DNA of 64,000 bases from Aurantiacibacter odishensis (GTDB lineage Bacteria; Pseudomonadota; Alphaproteobacteria; Sphingomonadales; Sphingomonadaceae): assembly GCF_003605195.1 (NCBI RefSeq), contig NZ_QYOS01000025.1, positions 558,001 through 622,000 of the forward strand. Direction: 5' to 3'. This document shows, piece by piece, positions 16,799 to 26,296 of this stretch (positions within the stretch are counted from its first letter, which is position 1; each line of letters opens with the position of its first letter). Position numbers and translations under genes: made by a program. The notes beneath the pieces are model-generated. The model did no database searches and had not been told where the DNA came from. It worked only from the letters and a program-made list of their open reading frames with translations.

Positions 16799-19117
16799 AT
16801 GCGGCAGAAAGAGCTAAGAATTGCGCTGGTCTGTTATGGCGGTGTCAGCCTGGCGGTCTACATGCACGGCGTCACCAAGGAAATCTGGAAACTCGCCCGC
16901 GCCAGCCGCGCCTACCACGCCTCGGATCGCGCCCGGCTATCGGGTGTGGAAGCGGTTTACCATGACCTGCTCCGCCATATCGAGGAGGATCGCGGGCTTC
17001 GCCTGCGTGTGCTGCCCGATATAATAACCGGGGCCAGTGCGGGCGGCATCAACGCCGTCTTCCTCGCCCAGGCTATCCATTCCGGCCAGAGCCTGGAGCC
17101 CCTGACCGAATTGTGGCTGAAGAACGCCGATGTCGAACGACTGGTGGAGCCCGAAGCTCGGCCGTGGTCGCCCGCAGCGCGCGTCTACATGCGACCGATC
17201 GTCTGGTATCTGACGCGAGGGCCCGGCAACACGGTGACCGAAACCGTCGCCGTCGAAACCCGGAACGAGGTACGGCGCAAGATTTCCAGCCTCGTGCGCG
17301 GGCGCTGGTTCGAGCCGCCGTTTTCCGGGGCCGGTTTCTCGCGGCTGATCCACAATGCCTTGAAGGCAATGGAACAGAGCCCGTCCGGCGAACCCCTGCT
17401 ACCCTCGCGCCACCCGCTCGACTTGCTGGTGACAGCGACCGATTTTCGCGGGCGGCTCGAGACGTTGCGCCTCAACAGCCCGCCGCAGGTGGAGGAGCCA
17501 GAACATCGCACGCCTATCGCCTTTCGCGCCCACACGCCGATCGAGGGCGGGCAGAACCTTGCGCAATTGTGCGAGCTCACGCTGGCGGCGCGGGCGACGG
17601 CAAGTTTTCCCGGCGCGTTCCCTCCGCTGCGCATCGCCGAGATCGACGAGGTGTGCGGCGGTGACTGGCAGGAGCGCGAAGAATTCCTGCGGCGCGTCAT
17701 GCCAACGCACGTGAATCGCGGCACGATAGACCACGTCGCGCTGGTCGACGGATCGGTGCTGAACAATGCGCCGTTCGAGGGCGCAATCGAAGCGCTCACC
17801 GTGCGGCCCGCTCAGCGGGAGGTGGACCGGCGCTTCGTCTACATCGACCCCTCCCCCCGACGCCCGCGGCCAGCGGAAGGCGAGGCCGTGAAGCCGGTGA
17901 GTTTCTTCGGGGCCATCGCCGGTTCGCTTTCCGCCATCCCGCGTGAACAACCGATTCGCGATAATCTGGAGGTGCTCGAAAAGCAGACGCGCGAGGCTGA
18001 GAACCTGCGCAAGATGGTGGCCGCTTTGCGTTCCGAAGTCGAAGGCGCGGTGGACAGGCTGTTCGGCTATACGCTTTTCCTTGACCGGCCCAATCGAAAG
18101 CGCCTCGCCAACTGGCGCGCGCGCGCCCAGCAGGCGGCGGCGGAGCAGGCCGGTTACGCCTTCCACTCCTATGCGCAGGCAAAGCTGAGCGGCATCATAG
18201 ACAGGCTGGCAGACCTTGCCCGCCGCGCCGCCAACATGGCGGACATGCCGAGCGCGCCGGTAATCGCAGCGCGGCTACGACAGGAAATCGACGCGCACGA
18301 CATGACCCGGCTCAGCGCGGAAAAAGGCGGCGGCGCGAGCGAGGCGGCCATCGCGTTCTTCCGGGATCACGACCTGGCTTTCCGCATCCGCCGGTTGCGA
18401 CTGCTGGCACGAAGGCTTTCACGCGACTGGGAGCACGATCCCGACATTCCCGACGAGGGGCTGGAGGACGCGCGCGACGCCGTTTACCGCACGCTGACGC
18501 TCTATTTCGCCAAGGAAGACCCGCAGAACCTCGGCCTCGATTTCGCGGAGATCGCCGCCGGGGTGATGGACGATCCGGGCCGGTTCCTGAATGGGCTGGC
18601 CCAACGGCGCGCATTGCGCGCGACGGACGAGGCTGCGGAAGAGGTCTTGTGCGAAGCGTTGGGTGCCATGCCGAAAGACCTGCGGCGGCGCGTGCTGCTC
18701 GCTTACCTCGGCTTCCCATTCTACGACGTGGCCACGCTCCCGCTACTGAGAAACGAAGGCCTGACGGAGTTCGATCCGGTAAAGGTCGACCGGATCAGCC
18801 CGGAGGACGCAAAGGCCATTCGCGACGGCGGCACGGCGGCGACGCTGCGCGGCACCGAGTTCTTCAACTTCGGCGCGTTCTTCAGCCGCGCCTATCGCGA
18901 GAACGATTACCTGTGGGGCCGTCTCCACGGGGCGGAGCGGATGATCGATCTCGTCTGCTCGACAATTCCCGGCGGCCATGACGAGGCGCATTGCCTGGCC
19001 GTGAAGCGCGATGCTTTTCTGGCAATCTGCGACGAGGAAGCGGAGCGTGACAACTGCAATCCGCAATTGATCGCATCGCTGCGGGAAGAGATCATCGCCA
19101 AGCTGGGAGCGGGTTAA
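16799..19117 (+). CDS. patatin-like phospholipase with DUF3376-type C-terminus
   Basis: A protein of about 772 residues. The N-terminus ELRIALVCYGGVSLAVYMHGVTKE is the glycine-rich oxyanion region of bacterial patatins. The nucleophile elbow is ITGASAGGINAVFLAQ (S80 in GxSxG) and the partner Asp is D317 in VDGSVLNNAPF, giving the Ser-Asp dyad of patatin lipid acyl hydrolases. The remaining C-terminal half matches the long helical extension of the DUF3376 group. No signal peptide is seen. I chose the ATG at 16799 because it begins at the conserved domain; an in-frame ATG at 16706 next to the radA start is possible. Its stop overlaps that of dnaJ by four bases. Confidence 0.85.
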   Translation: MRQKELRIALVCYGGVSLAVYMHGVTKEIWKLARASRAYHASDRARLSGVEAVYHDLLRHIEEDRGLRLRVLPDIITGASAGGINAVFLAQAIHSGQSLEPLTELWLKNADVERLVEPEARPWSPAARVYMRPIVWYLTRGPGNTVTETVAVETRNEVRRKISSLVRGRWFEPPFSGAGFSRLIHNALKAMEQSPSGEPLLPSRHPLDLLVTATDFRGRLETLRLNSPPQVEEPEHRTPIAFRAHTPIEGGQNLAQLCELTLAARATASFPGAFPPLRIAEIDEVCGGDWQEREEFLRRVMPTHVNRGTIDHVALVDGSVLNNAPFEGAIEALTVRPAQREVDRRFVYIDPSPRRPRPAEGEAVKPVSFFGAIAGSLSAIPREQPIRDNLEVLEKQTREAENLRKMVAALRSEVEGAVDRLFGYTLFLDRPNRKRLANWRARAQQAAAEQAGYAFHSYAQAKLSGIIDRLADLARRAANMADMPSAPVIAARLRQEIDAHDMTRLSAEKGGGASEAAIAFFRDHDLAFRIRRLRLLARRLSRDWEHDPDIPDEGLEDARDAVYRTLTLYFAKEDPQNLGLDFAEIAAGVMDDPGRFLNGLAQRRALRATDEAAEEVLCEALGAMPKDLRRRVLLAYLGFPFYDVATLPLLRNEGLTEFDPVKVDRISPEDAKAIRDGGTAATLRGTEFFNFGAFFSRAYRENDYLWGRLHGAERMIDLVCSTIPGGHDEAHCLAVKRDAFLAICDEEAERDNCNPQLIASLREEIIAKLGAG

Positions 19118-20241
19118 CCCCCGAAGGCTTCTTTCAGCTTGTCGAAGAAGCCGCGGCTTTCCGGGCATTCCTCACCCGTTTCGGTCTCGCGGAATTCGCG
19201 CAGAAGTTCCTTCTGGCGGGATGAAAGCTTGGTGGGCGTTTCTACCATCACTTCCACTACCAGGTCTCCGCGACCGCGCCCTTGCAGGACGGGCATACCC
19301 GCTCCGCGCTTGCGCAATTGCTTGCCGGACTGGATGCCCGCAGGAATGTCGATCGAGTGCTTCTCGCCATCGAGGCCGGGAATTTCCAGCGTGTCACCCA
19401 GCGCGGCAACAGTGAAGCTGACGGGTACGCGCGTGAACAGCGCCGTGCCTTCACGGGCGAAGACGGGGTGTTCCTTGATATGCACGAAGATGTAGAGATC
19501 GCCCGCAGGCGCGCCCATCGGCCCGGCCTCGCCCTTGCCGGAGAGGCGGATGCGGGTGCCGTTGTCGACGCCGGGCGGAATCTCGACATCGAGGACCTGC
19601 TCTTGGTCCACCCGGCCTTCGCCCCGACACGAATGGCAGTGCTGTTCCAGCACCTCGCCGCGCCCGCTGCACGTGGGGCACGGGCGCTCGATCACGAACA
19701 GGCCTTGCTGCGCGCGGACCTTGCCGTGGCCGTGGCACAGCTCGCAGCGACGCTTGCCGGTGCCCGGTTCCGCGCCGGAACCTTCGCAGGTGTCGCAGGT
19801 CGCGGCCACTTCCACGGTGATCTGGGTGGACTTGCCGTGGAACGCTTCTTCCAGAGAGACCTGCATGTCGTAGCGCAGGTCCGCCCCGCGGCGCGGGCGG
19901 GCGCGTCCGCTGGCACCGCCGCCGAAGGCGCTGCCGAAAATGGTCTCGAAAATATCGCCAAGATCGCTGAATTCCGCGCCGTGATGGCCGCCGCCACCAC
20001 CCATGCCTTGCTGGAAGGCTTCGTGACCGTAACGGTCGTAGGCGGCGCGTTTCTGCGGGTCTTTCAGCACTTCGTAGGCGGCGCTGCACGCCTTGAAGCG
20101 GGCTTCCGCCTCGGCATCGCCCGGATTGCGATCCGGATGGTATTTCATCGCCATCTTGCGATAGGCGGACTTGACCGTCGCGCCATCGGCATCGCGCGAG
20201 ACGCCAAGCAGTTCGTAGAAATCGACTTCAGTCGCAGACAT
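19114..20241 (-). CDS. dnaJ: chaperone DnaJ
   Basis: This 375-residue type I Hsp40 stimulates the ATPase of DnaK and delivers substrates. It has a J domain with HPD (MAMKYHPDRNPGD), a Gly-rich linker (GMGGGGGHHG) and a full zinc region with four CxxCxGxG-like repeats (CDTCEGSG, CELCHGHG, CPTCSGRG, CHSCRGEG). A C-terminal substrate-binding domain follows. The ATG at 20241 (MSATEVDFYELLGV) is the start. It lies 75 bases after dnaK, separated from it by a long hairpin. Confidence 0.97.
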   Translation of the reverse strand: MSATEVDFYELLGVSRDADGATVKSAYRKMAMKYHPDRNPGDAEAEARFKACSAAYEVLKDPQKRAAYDRYGHEAFQQGMGGGGGHHGAEFSDLGDIFETIFGSAFGGGASGRARPRRGADLRYDMQVSLEEAFHGKSTQITVEVAATCDTCEGSGAEPGTGKRRCELCHGHGKVRAQQGLFVIERPCPTCSGRGEVLEQHCHSCRGEGRVDQEQVLDVEIPPGVDNGTRIRLSGKGEAGPMGAPAGDLYIFVHIKEHPVFAREGTALFTRVPVSFTVAALGDTLEIPGLDGEKHSIDIPAGIQSGKQLRKRGAGMPVLQGRGRGDLVVEVMVETPTKLSSRQKELLREFRETETGEECPESRGFFDKLKEAFGG

Positions 20242-20252
20242 TAAAGAACCCC

Positions 20253-20300
20253 CAAACCGTACCGCCACCGGCGCGGAAAGCGTCGGTGGCGGTTGGTTTG
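20253..20300 (-). promoter_or_regulatory. dnaK-dnaJ intercistronic hairpin
   Basis: A two-part inverted repeat fills the gap between dnaK and dnaJ. The outer arms CAAACC/GGTTTG and inner 10-base arms ACCGCCACCG/CGGTGGCGGT enclose a 13-base loop. On the minus strand the 3' arm ends next to the GGGGG before the dnaJ start. There is no T-run, so it more likely blocks RNA decay or attenuates read-through, giving more DnaK than DnaJ, than acts as a full terminator. Confidence 0.65.
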
Positions 20301-20316
20301 TCCATCATTAAACCGA

Positions 20317-22254
<1,938 letters not shown>

Positions 22255-22366
22255 AATTCCCCATCTCTTTCAGTGTTGGACGCTGCACGTTCGGCCCCCC
22301 GATCCCGCGGGGATCCTGATGGCAAGGCCACTCGGCAGCTCGTGAAAAGCTGTGTATCGAAGGCGG

Positions 22367-22394
22367 ATATAGGAGCGGTTTTGCTTGGCACAAG
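22367..22394 (-). promoter_or_regulatory. predicted RpoH (sigma32) promoter of dnaK
   Basis: On the minus strand, CTTGTG (22389-22394) is followed after 15 bases by CCTATAT (22367-22373). This resembles the heat-shock pattern CTTG...N13-17...CCTATAT seen in alphaproteobacteria. It lies about 115 bases upstream of the dnaK start, leaving a long leader. No CIRCE repeat is seen here. This is a sequence match only. Confidence 0.5.
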
Positions 22395-22441
22395 GGAGCG
22401 CGGCGACTAGAAATCCGCGTATCTTCTGAGAGGGGAATTCG

Positions 22442-22945
22442 ATGAATACAAAGAGCATTCTGGCTTCCGTGGCGGCGCTGGGCCTGGTCATGGCAACGGC
22501 AGCCTGCGGCGGTGAGGCCGAGGAGCCCGCGGCGGACGCGGAACCCGATGCCCCTGCCGGCATCACCGTTTCCGATGGCTGGATGGCCCTTCCCGCCGTC
22601 TCCGGAAATCCGGCAGCCGTTTATTTCACTGTCAGCAATTCGAGCGATACCAATCGCATGATCCGCTCCGCCTACGTGGAAGGTGCGGGCAGCGCCATGC
22701 TCCACCAGATGAGCGAGTGGAACCTGCAGCCTTCCATGGATGAGGTAATGCAGCTCGATGTGCCCGCGGGCGGCAACCTGGCCTTCGAGCCGGAGAGCTA
22801 TCACGTGATGGCGATGGACCTGGCCGATACGCTGGAAGTCGGCGGAGAGACCGAAGTCACGCTGACCTTCGTCGGTGGCGACAAGGTTAGTTTCCCGGTC
22901 GAAATCCGTGCACCGGGCGATGCGCCGGGCGGCGACGCGGATTAA
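22442..22945 (+). CDS. periplasmic copper chaperone PCu(A)C lipoprotein
   Basis: This 167-residue protein has a lipoprotein leader (VMATAAC, lipidated C22), a short acidic linker and one PCu(A)C domain. The copper ligands match the family pattern exactly: H88, ten residues to M99, 21 residues to H121, then H-x-M (H121, M123). In the family this protein carries Cu(I) to the Cu(A) site or other copper sites of cytochrome oxidase. GGGG precedes the start (gagaggggaattcg). It is divergent from dnaK; the HEMTH protein gene follows after 27 bases. No SCO gene is beside it. Confidence 0.88.
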   Translation: MNTKSILASVAALGLVMATAACGGEAEEPAADAEPDAPAGITVSDGWMALPAVSGNPAAVYFTVSNSSDTNRMIRSAYVEGAGSAMLHQMSEWNLQPSMDEVMQLDVPAGGNLAFEPESYHVMAMDLADTLEVGGETEVTLTFVGGDKVSFPVEIRAPGDAPGGDAD

Positions 22946-22972
22946 TCTGGGTGGAATAATTTGGGCAGAATA

Positions 22973-23482
22973 ATGGATGCAGGCAGCGCGACCTCCTGCC
23001 CCATCGGCGGCGAAAGACCGCTGAGCGAGGGAGAGGTTGCGCTTGCCCGCAGCATGTTCGGCGATGCCATCGATTATGCGAAAGTCCGTATAAGGCGCCG
23101 GAAATGGGCGTTCTTCCAGCCCAGGCGGATCACCATGGCTCCGCGTGGCCATATCCATTTCCATCCTCTGGGCGATACCTATTGCGATGATTTCGCCAGC
23201 GCGCCCATCACCCGGCAGGCGCTGTTCATCCACGAAATGACCCATGTCTGGCAGACCCAGACGCGCGGAGACTGGTATCTGGTCCTCAACCGGATGCCGT
23301 GGGCGACTTACGACTATTCGCTGAAGCCGGGATGGCCGCTGACAAAGTACGGCATCGAGCAGCAGGCGCGCATCGTCGAGCACGCCTTCCTGCTACGTAA
23401 CGGTTACAAACTGGCTGGCGTTGGCGACCCTGCTGCATATGATGTGCTGGTGAATTTTCCCGGAGCAGCAAGGCCGGGCTAG
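22973..23482 (+). CDS. putative metal-binding HExxH protein (DUF4157-like)
   Basis: A 169-residue protein without a signal peptide. Its centre is FIHEMTHVWQTQTRGDWYL, with an HExxH motif at H87-H91. It is preceded by MFGDAIDYAKVRIRRRKW and MAPRGHIHFHP, and followed by KPGWPLTKYGIEQQARIVEHAFLL, where E or H could be the third zinc ligand. The order resembles DUF4157-type proteins and those often labelled 'vgr related' in sphingomonads. Peptidase activity has not been shown for such proteins, to my knowledge. I chose the ATG at 22973; a TTG at 22961 is possible. Confidence 0.65.
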   Translation: MDAGSATSCPIGGERPLSEGEVALARSMFGDAIDYAKVRIRRRKWAFFQPRRITMAPRGHIHFHPLGDTYCDDFASAPITRQALFIHEMTHVWQTQTRGDWYLVLNRMPWATYDYSLKPGWPLTKYGIEQQARIVEHAFLLRNGYKLAGVGDPAAYDVLVNFPGAARPG

Positions 23483-23527
23483 CAAGAGAGAGAGGCCGCG
23501 AAGCGCAAGGAGAGAGAGGGACCGTCG

Positions 23528-24232
23528 ATGCCGCACAAGGTAGACCACGCAGCCATCCTGAAGAGCCACGCCGAAGTGCGCGGGGATATCGGGAATATCT
23601 GGCAATCGATCGATCCGGCGAAGACCGCGCACCTGATCGTGGACATGCAGAACGGCTTCGTTGCCGAAGGTGCGCCGGTGGAGGTGCCCGAAGCCCGAGG
23701 CGTGGTGGACGAGATCAACCGCTTGAGCCGCGCAGTGCGTGATGCCGGCGGGGTCAATGTCTTCCTGCGCTTCACCACGCCCGATCCCGAGGGTCCGGCG
23801 GCCTGGCCGATATTTGCGGAGCGCATGATGGACGGTATTGCCGCCCACCGTGAGGCATTTACGAAGGGCGCGGATTACTGGCAGATGTGGCCGGAGATCG
23901 AGGTCGATACCGCCGATCTGTTGGTCGACAAGCACCGCTTCAGCGCATTCACGCCGGGCACCTGCGACCTGCACTCCATCCTGTCCGAACGCCGTATCGA
24001 GAACCTGTTGATTTCCGGCACGCTGACCAATTGCTGCTGCGAAAGCACGGCGCGCGATGCCATGCAGCTCAACTACCGCGTGATCATGGCTGTCGACGCC
24101 TGCGCGGCGCTCAGCGACGAGGCCCATGCAGGCACGCTCGACAGCATGGCGCTGGCCTTCGCAGACCTGCGAACTGTCGATGAACTGGAAGGTATGTTGA
24201 CGAAACAGGCGGCTGCCGAAGCAGCCGCCTGA
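23528..24232 (+). CDS. isochorismatase-like cysteine hydrolase
   Basis: A 234-residue alpha/beta hydrolase of the isochorismatase/nicotinamidase superfamily. The catalytic triad is visible: D39 in LIVDMQNGF, K135 in LVDKHRFSAF and C170 in GTLTNCCCESTARDA. Three adjacent Cys around the nucleophile are unusual. The substrate is not evident: no biuret, nicotinamide or carbamoylsarcosine genes are close. A purine-rich leader with two GAGAGAGAGG copies supplies a strong ribosome site. The 3' end forms a perfect hairpin. Confidence 0.85.
   Translation: MPHKVDHAAILKSHAEVRGDIGNIWQSIDPAKTAHLIVDMQNGFVAEGAPVEVPEARGVVDEINRLSRAVRDAGGVNVFLRFTTPDPEGPAAWPIFAERMMDGIAAHREAFTKGADYWQMWPEIEVDTADLLVDKHRFSAFTPGTCDLHSILSERRIENLLISGTLTNCCCESTARDAMQLNYRVIMAVDACAALSDEAHAGTLDSMALAFADLRTVDELEGMLTKQAAAEAAA
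24206..24231. terminator. perfect hairpin at a stop codon
   Basis: CAGGCGGCTGC and GCAGCCGCCTG (11 bases each) pair around a CGAA tetraloop. The repeat encodes the Ala/Glu-rich tail of the hydrolase and includes most of its TGA. It lies in the ten-base gap between two converging genes, so it can end or protect both messages. It lacks a T-run. Confidence 0.5.
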
Positions 24233-24241
24233 TCTGCGCGC

Positions 24242-24532
24242 TTACCAGTAGCGCTCGTAACCGTCGTAGCCGCGGCAGTCGTCATCGACGTAGCGACCGT
24301 CGCCGTAGTAGCCGTCGCAGCGGTCGTTCTTGTCGGTAGCGTAGCCGACAACGCCGCCGATTGCGGCACCGGCAAGCGCGTAGGTCTCGATATCGCCGCC
24401 AAGCAGGGCGGCACCGGCTGCGCCAGCGGCGGCACCGGCAAGGCCACCCTCAACCGCATAGTTGTCTGCGCAGGCACCAAGACCCATCGTCGAGGCGACC
24501 AGCGCGGGGGCGAGTAGCAATTTCGTATTCAT
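24242..24532 (-). CDS. glycine-zipper outer-membrane lipoprotein
   Basis: A 96-residue small lipoprotein. The leader MNTKLLLAPALVASTMGLGAC gives a lipobox LGAC. The mature part has a glycine-zipper membrane segment (GGLAGAAAGAAGAALLGG, AGAAIGGVVGYA) and a Tyr/Asp-rich tail with two Cys. It resembles 17 kDa antigen/SlyB-type envelope proteins in composition; the function is unknown. The start at 24532 has GGAGA seven bases upstream, and a hairpin overlaps that site. Confidence 0.75.
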   Translation of the reverse strand: MNTKLLLAPALVASTMGLGACADNYAVEGGLAGAAAGAAGAALLGGDIETYALAGAAIGGVVGYATDKNDRCDGYYGDGRYVDDDCRGYDGYERYW

Positions 24533-24541
24533 GGTAATTCT

Positions 24542-24572
24542 CCGTAAGTCCCCCGTATTGAGGAACTTACGG
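24542..24572 (-). promoter_or_regulatory. inverted repeat touching a ribosome-binding site
   Basis: CCGTAAGT and ACTTACGG form a perfect 8-base inverted repeat with a 15-base loop, just upstream of the glycine-zipper lipoprotein gene. In the mRNA the 3' arm ends in the GG of the GGAGA ribosome site. The RNA hairpin could partly hide that site. Alternatively the DNA repeat is a regulator-binding operator. Confidence 0.5.
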
Positions 24573-24606
24573 TTGGTCATGCCAATCGGTTCCGCGAATC
24601 CGCGCC

Positions 24607-25185
24607 TTATTCGGGCTTCTTCGCAACGCCTACCATGCTGGCACGCAGCAGGCGATCCTTGATCATGTAGCCCGCCTGCATTTCCTGCACCACGGTGCCG
24701 GGCTCGGCCTCGTTCGTGGGCACTTCCATCATCGCCTGGTGCTGGTTCGGGTCGAGCGGCAGGCCCATAGCCGCGATGCGGGTGATGCCGTGCTGGCTGA
24801 ACACCTTGTCCAGCTCGCGCTGGGTCGCCTGGATCCCGGCGACAAGGCCCTTGAACTTGCTGTCTTCGCGCAGGTCTTCCGGGATCGCGTCGATAGCGCG
24901 GGCGAGGTTGTCGGCAACGCTCAGGATATCGCGGGCAAAGCCAGTCGCGGCATAGGCCCGCGCGTCCTGCACCTCTTTCTCGAGGCGGCGGCGCTGGTTC
25001 TGCGCTTCGGCCTTGGCGTAGAGCGTTTCCTGCTTGGCCGCTTCGAGGTCGGACCGCAGCTGCGCCAGTTCCTCTTCGAAACCGCCCTGCTCTTCTACCG
25101 TCGGCTCGTCCGAAAGCAGTTCCTCGGGTACGCCTTCCAATTCCTTTTCAACCGCTTCGTCGCGGTTCTTGTCGTTCTCGATCAT
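24607..25185 (-). CDS. grpE: nucleotide exchange factor GrpE
   Basis: This 192-residue protein releases ADP from DnaK. An acidic N-terminus is followed by a long coiled coil (EELAQLRSDLEAAKQETLYAKAEAQNQRRRLEKE). The C-terminal beta domain contains the conserved NPNQHQAMMEV-type motif (here DPNQHQAMMEVPTNEAEPGTVVQEMQAGYMIKDRLLRASMVGV). It lies eight bases after hrcA, so hrcA-grpE is an operon. Confidence 0.96.
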   Translation of the reverse strand: MIENDKNRDEAVEKELEGVPEELLSDEPTVEEQGGFEEELAQLRSDLEAAKQETLYAKAEAQNQRRRLEKEVQDARAYAATGFARDILSVADNLARAIDAIPEDLREDSKFKGLVAGIQATQRELDKVFSQHGITRIAAMGLPLDPNQHQAMMEVPTNEAEPGTVVQEMQAGYMIKDRLLRASMVGVAKKPE

Positions 25186-25193
25186 GTGTCTCG

Positions 25194-26237
25194 CTAACCA
25201 AATCTCTTGCCCAGGGAATGGGCGGTGAAGTCCACCATGGGAACCACGCGCGCGTAATTCAAGCGCGTGGGACCGATTACGCCCAGCACGCCGACCACCT
25301 TCCCCTCGCGGTCGCGATAGGGGGCGGCGATGACGGACGAGCCGGACAATGCGAACAGCCGGTTTTCCGCCCCGATGAAGATGCGGGTCGATTCCGCCTG
25401 CCGCGCGCTGTCGAGCAATTGCGCCACCGACTGCTTGTTTTCAAGGTCGTCGAGCAATTGCCGCACGCGCTCCAGGTCTGTCGCCGCGCTTTCGTCGATC
25501 AGGTTGGACGCGCCGCGCACGATCAGGACAGGGCGCTTGGCCGCATCCTCGGTCCAGGTGGCGATTCCCGCTTCGACAAGCCGCTGGCTGGCTTCGTCGA
25601 GCGCGCTCTTGCCCGACGCGATCTCGGCCTGCATGGCCTTGCCCGCCTCAGCCAGCGTACGGCCCTGCAAGCGGGCGGAGATGTAATTGCCCGCCTCCTG
25701 CAAGGCGCTGGGTGAAGCTGGCGCGTCGAGTTCCAGCACGCGGTTCTCGACATGCCCGTCCTCTCCCACCAGCACCGCGAGAGCGCGGGTCTGGTCAAGC
25801 GGAACGAGGCTCAACTGGGTAAGCCGCGCCTCTCGCTGGGGCACCATCACCATGCCTGCCGCGCCCGAAAGGTTGGAAAGGAGCGCGCTGGTCGTTTCCA
25901 GCGCTTCCTCGATGGGACCGGGTGTCGCCAGTTGCTTGGCGATGGCGGACCGTTCCGCCTGCGTCGGCTCGGCAACCTGCATGATACCGTCCACGAACAG
26001 GCGCAGGCCGAGGTCCGTCGGCATCCGCCCGGCGCTGGTGTGCGGCGCTGCCAGGAGGCCGAAACCTTCGAGTTCGCTCAGCACCGAGCGGATCGAGGCG
26101 GGTGACAGGTTCACTTCCCCGCGCTGCGCCAGTGTCTTGGAGCCGACCGGCTGCCCGCTGGCGAGGTAATCCTCCACCACGAGGCGGAATATCTCCTTTG
26201 CGCGCGCTGTCAGTTCGGTGATCGGTGGAGAAGCCAT
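25194..26237 (-). CDS. hrcA: heat-inducible transcription repressor HrcA
   Basis: This 347-residue repressor binds CIRCE operators in front of chaperone genes. The N-terminal winged helix is seen in IFRLVVEDYLASGQPVGSKTLAQRG and LSPASIRSVLSELEGFGLL. A GAF-like middle domain and the C-terminal IGPTRLNYARVVPMVDFTAHSLG block follow. No CIRCE repeat is present before hrcA or dnaK in this window, so its operator (often groESL) is probably elsewhere. It is divergent from rph, with 59 bases between them. Confidence 0.95.
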   Translation of the reverse strand: MASPPITELTARAKEIFRLVVEDYLASGQPVGSKTLAQRGEVNLSPASIRSVLSELEGFGLLAAPHTSAGRMPTDLGLRLFVDGIMQVAEPTQAERSAIAKQLATPGPIEEALETTSALLSNLSGAAGMVMVPQREARLTQLSLVPLDQTRALAVLVGEDGHVENRVLELDAPASPSALQEAGNYISARLQGRTLAEAGKAMQAEIASGKSALDEASQRLVEAGIATWTEDAAKRPVLIVRGASNLIDESAATDLERVRQLLDDLENKQSVAQLLDSARQAESTRIFIGAENRLFALSGSSVIAAPYRDREGKVVGVLGVIGPTRLNYARVVPMVDFTAHSLGKRFG

Positions 26238-26296
26238 GACAGCGCCTTATCTAGTCGCTAGGGCGCAAGTCGCAAATGCCTCAATCGGAGAATTCC

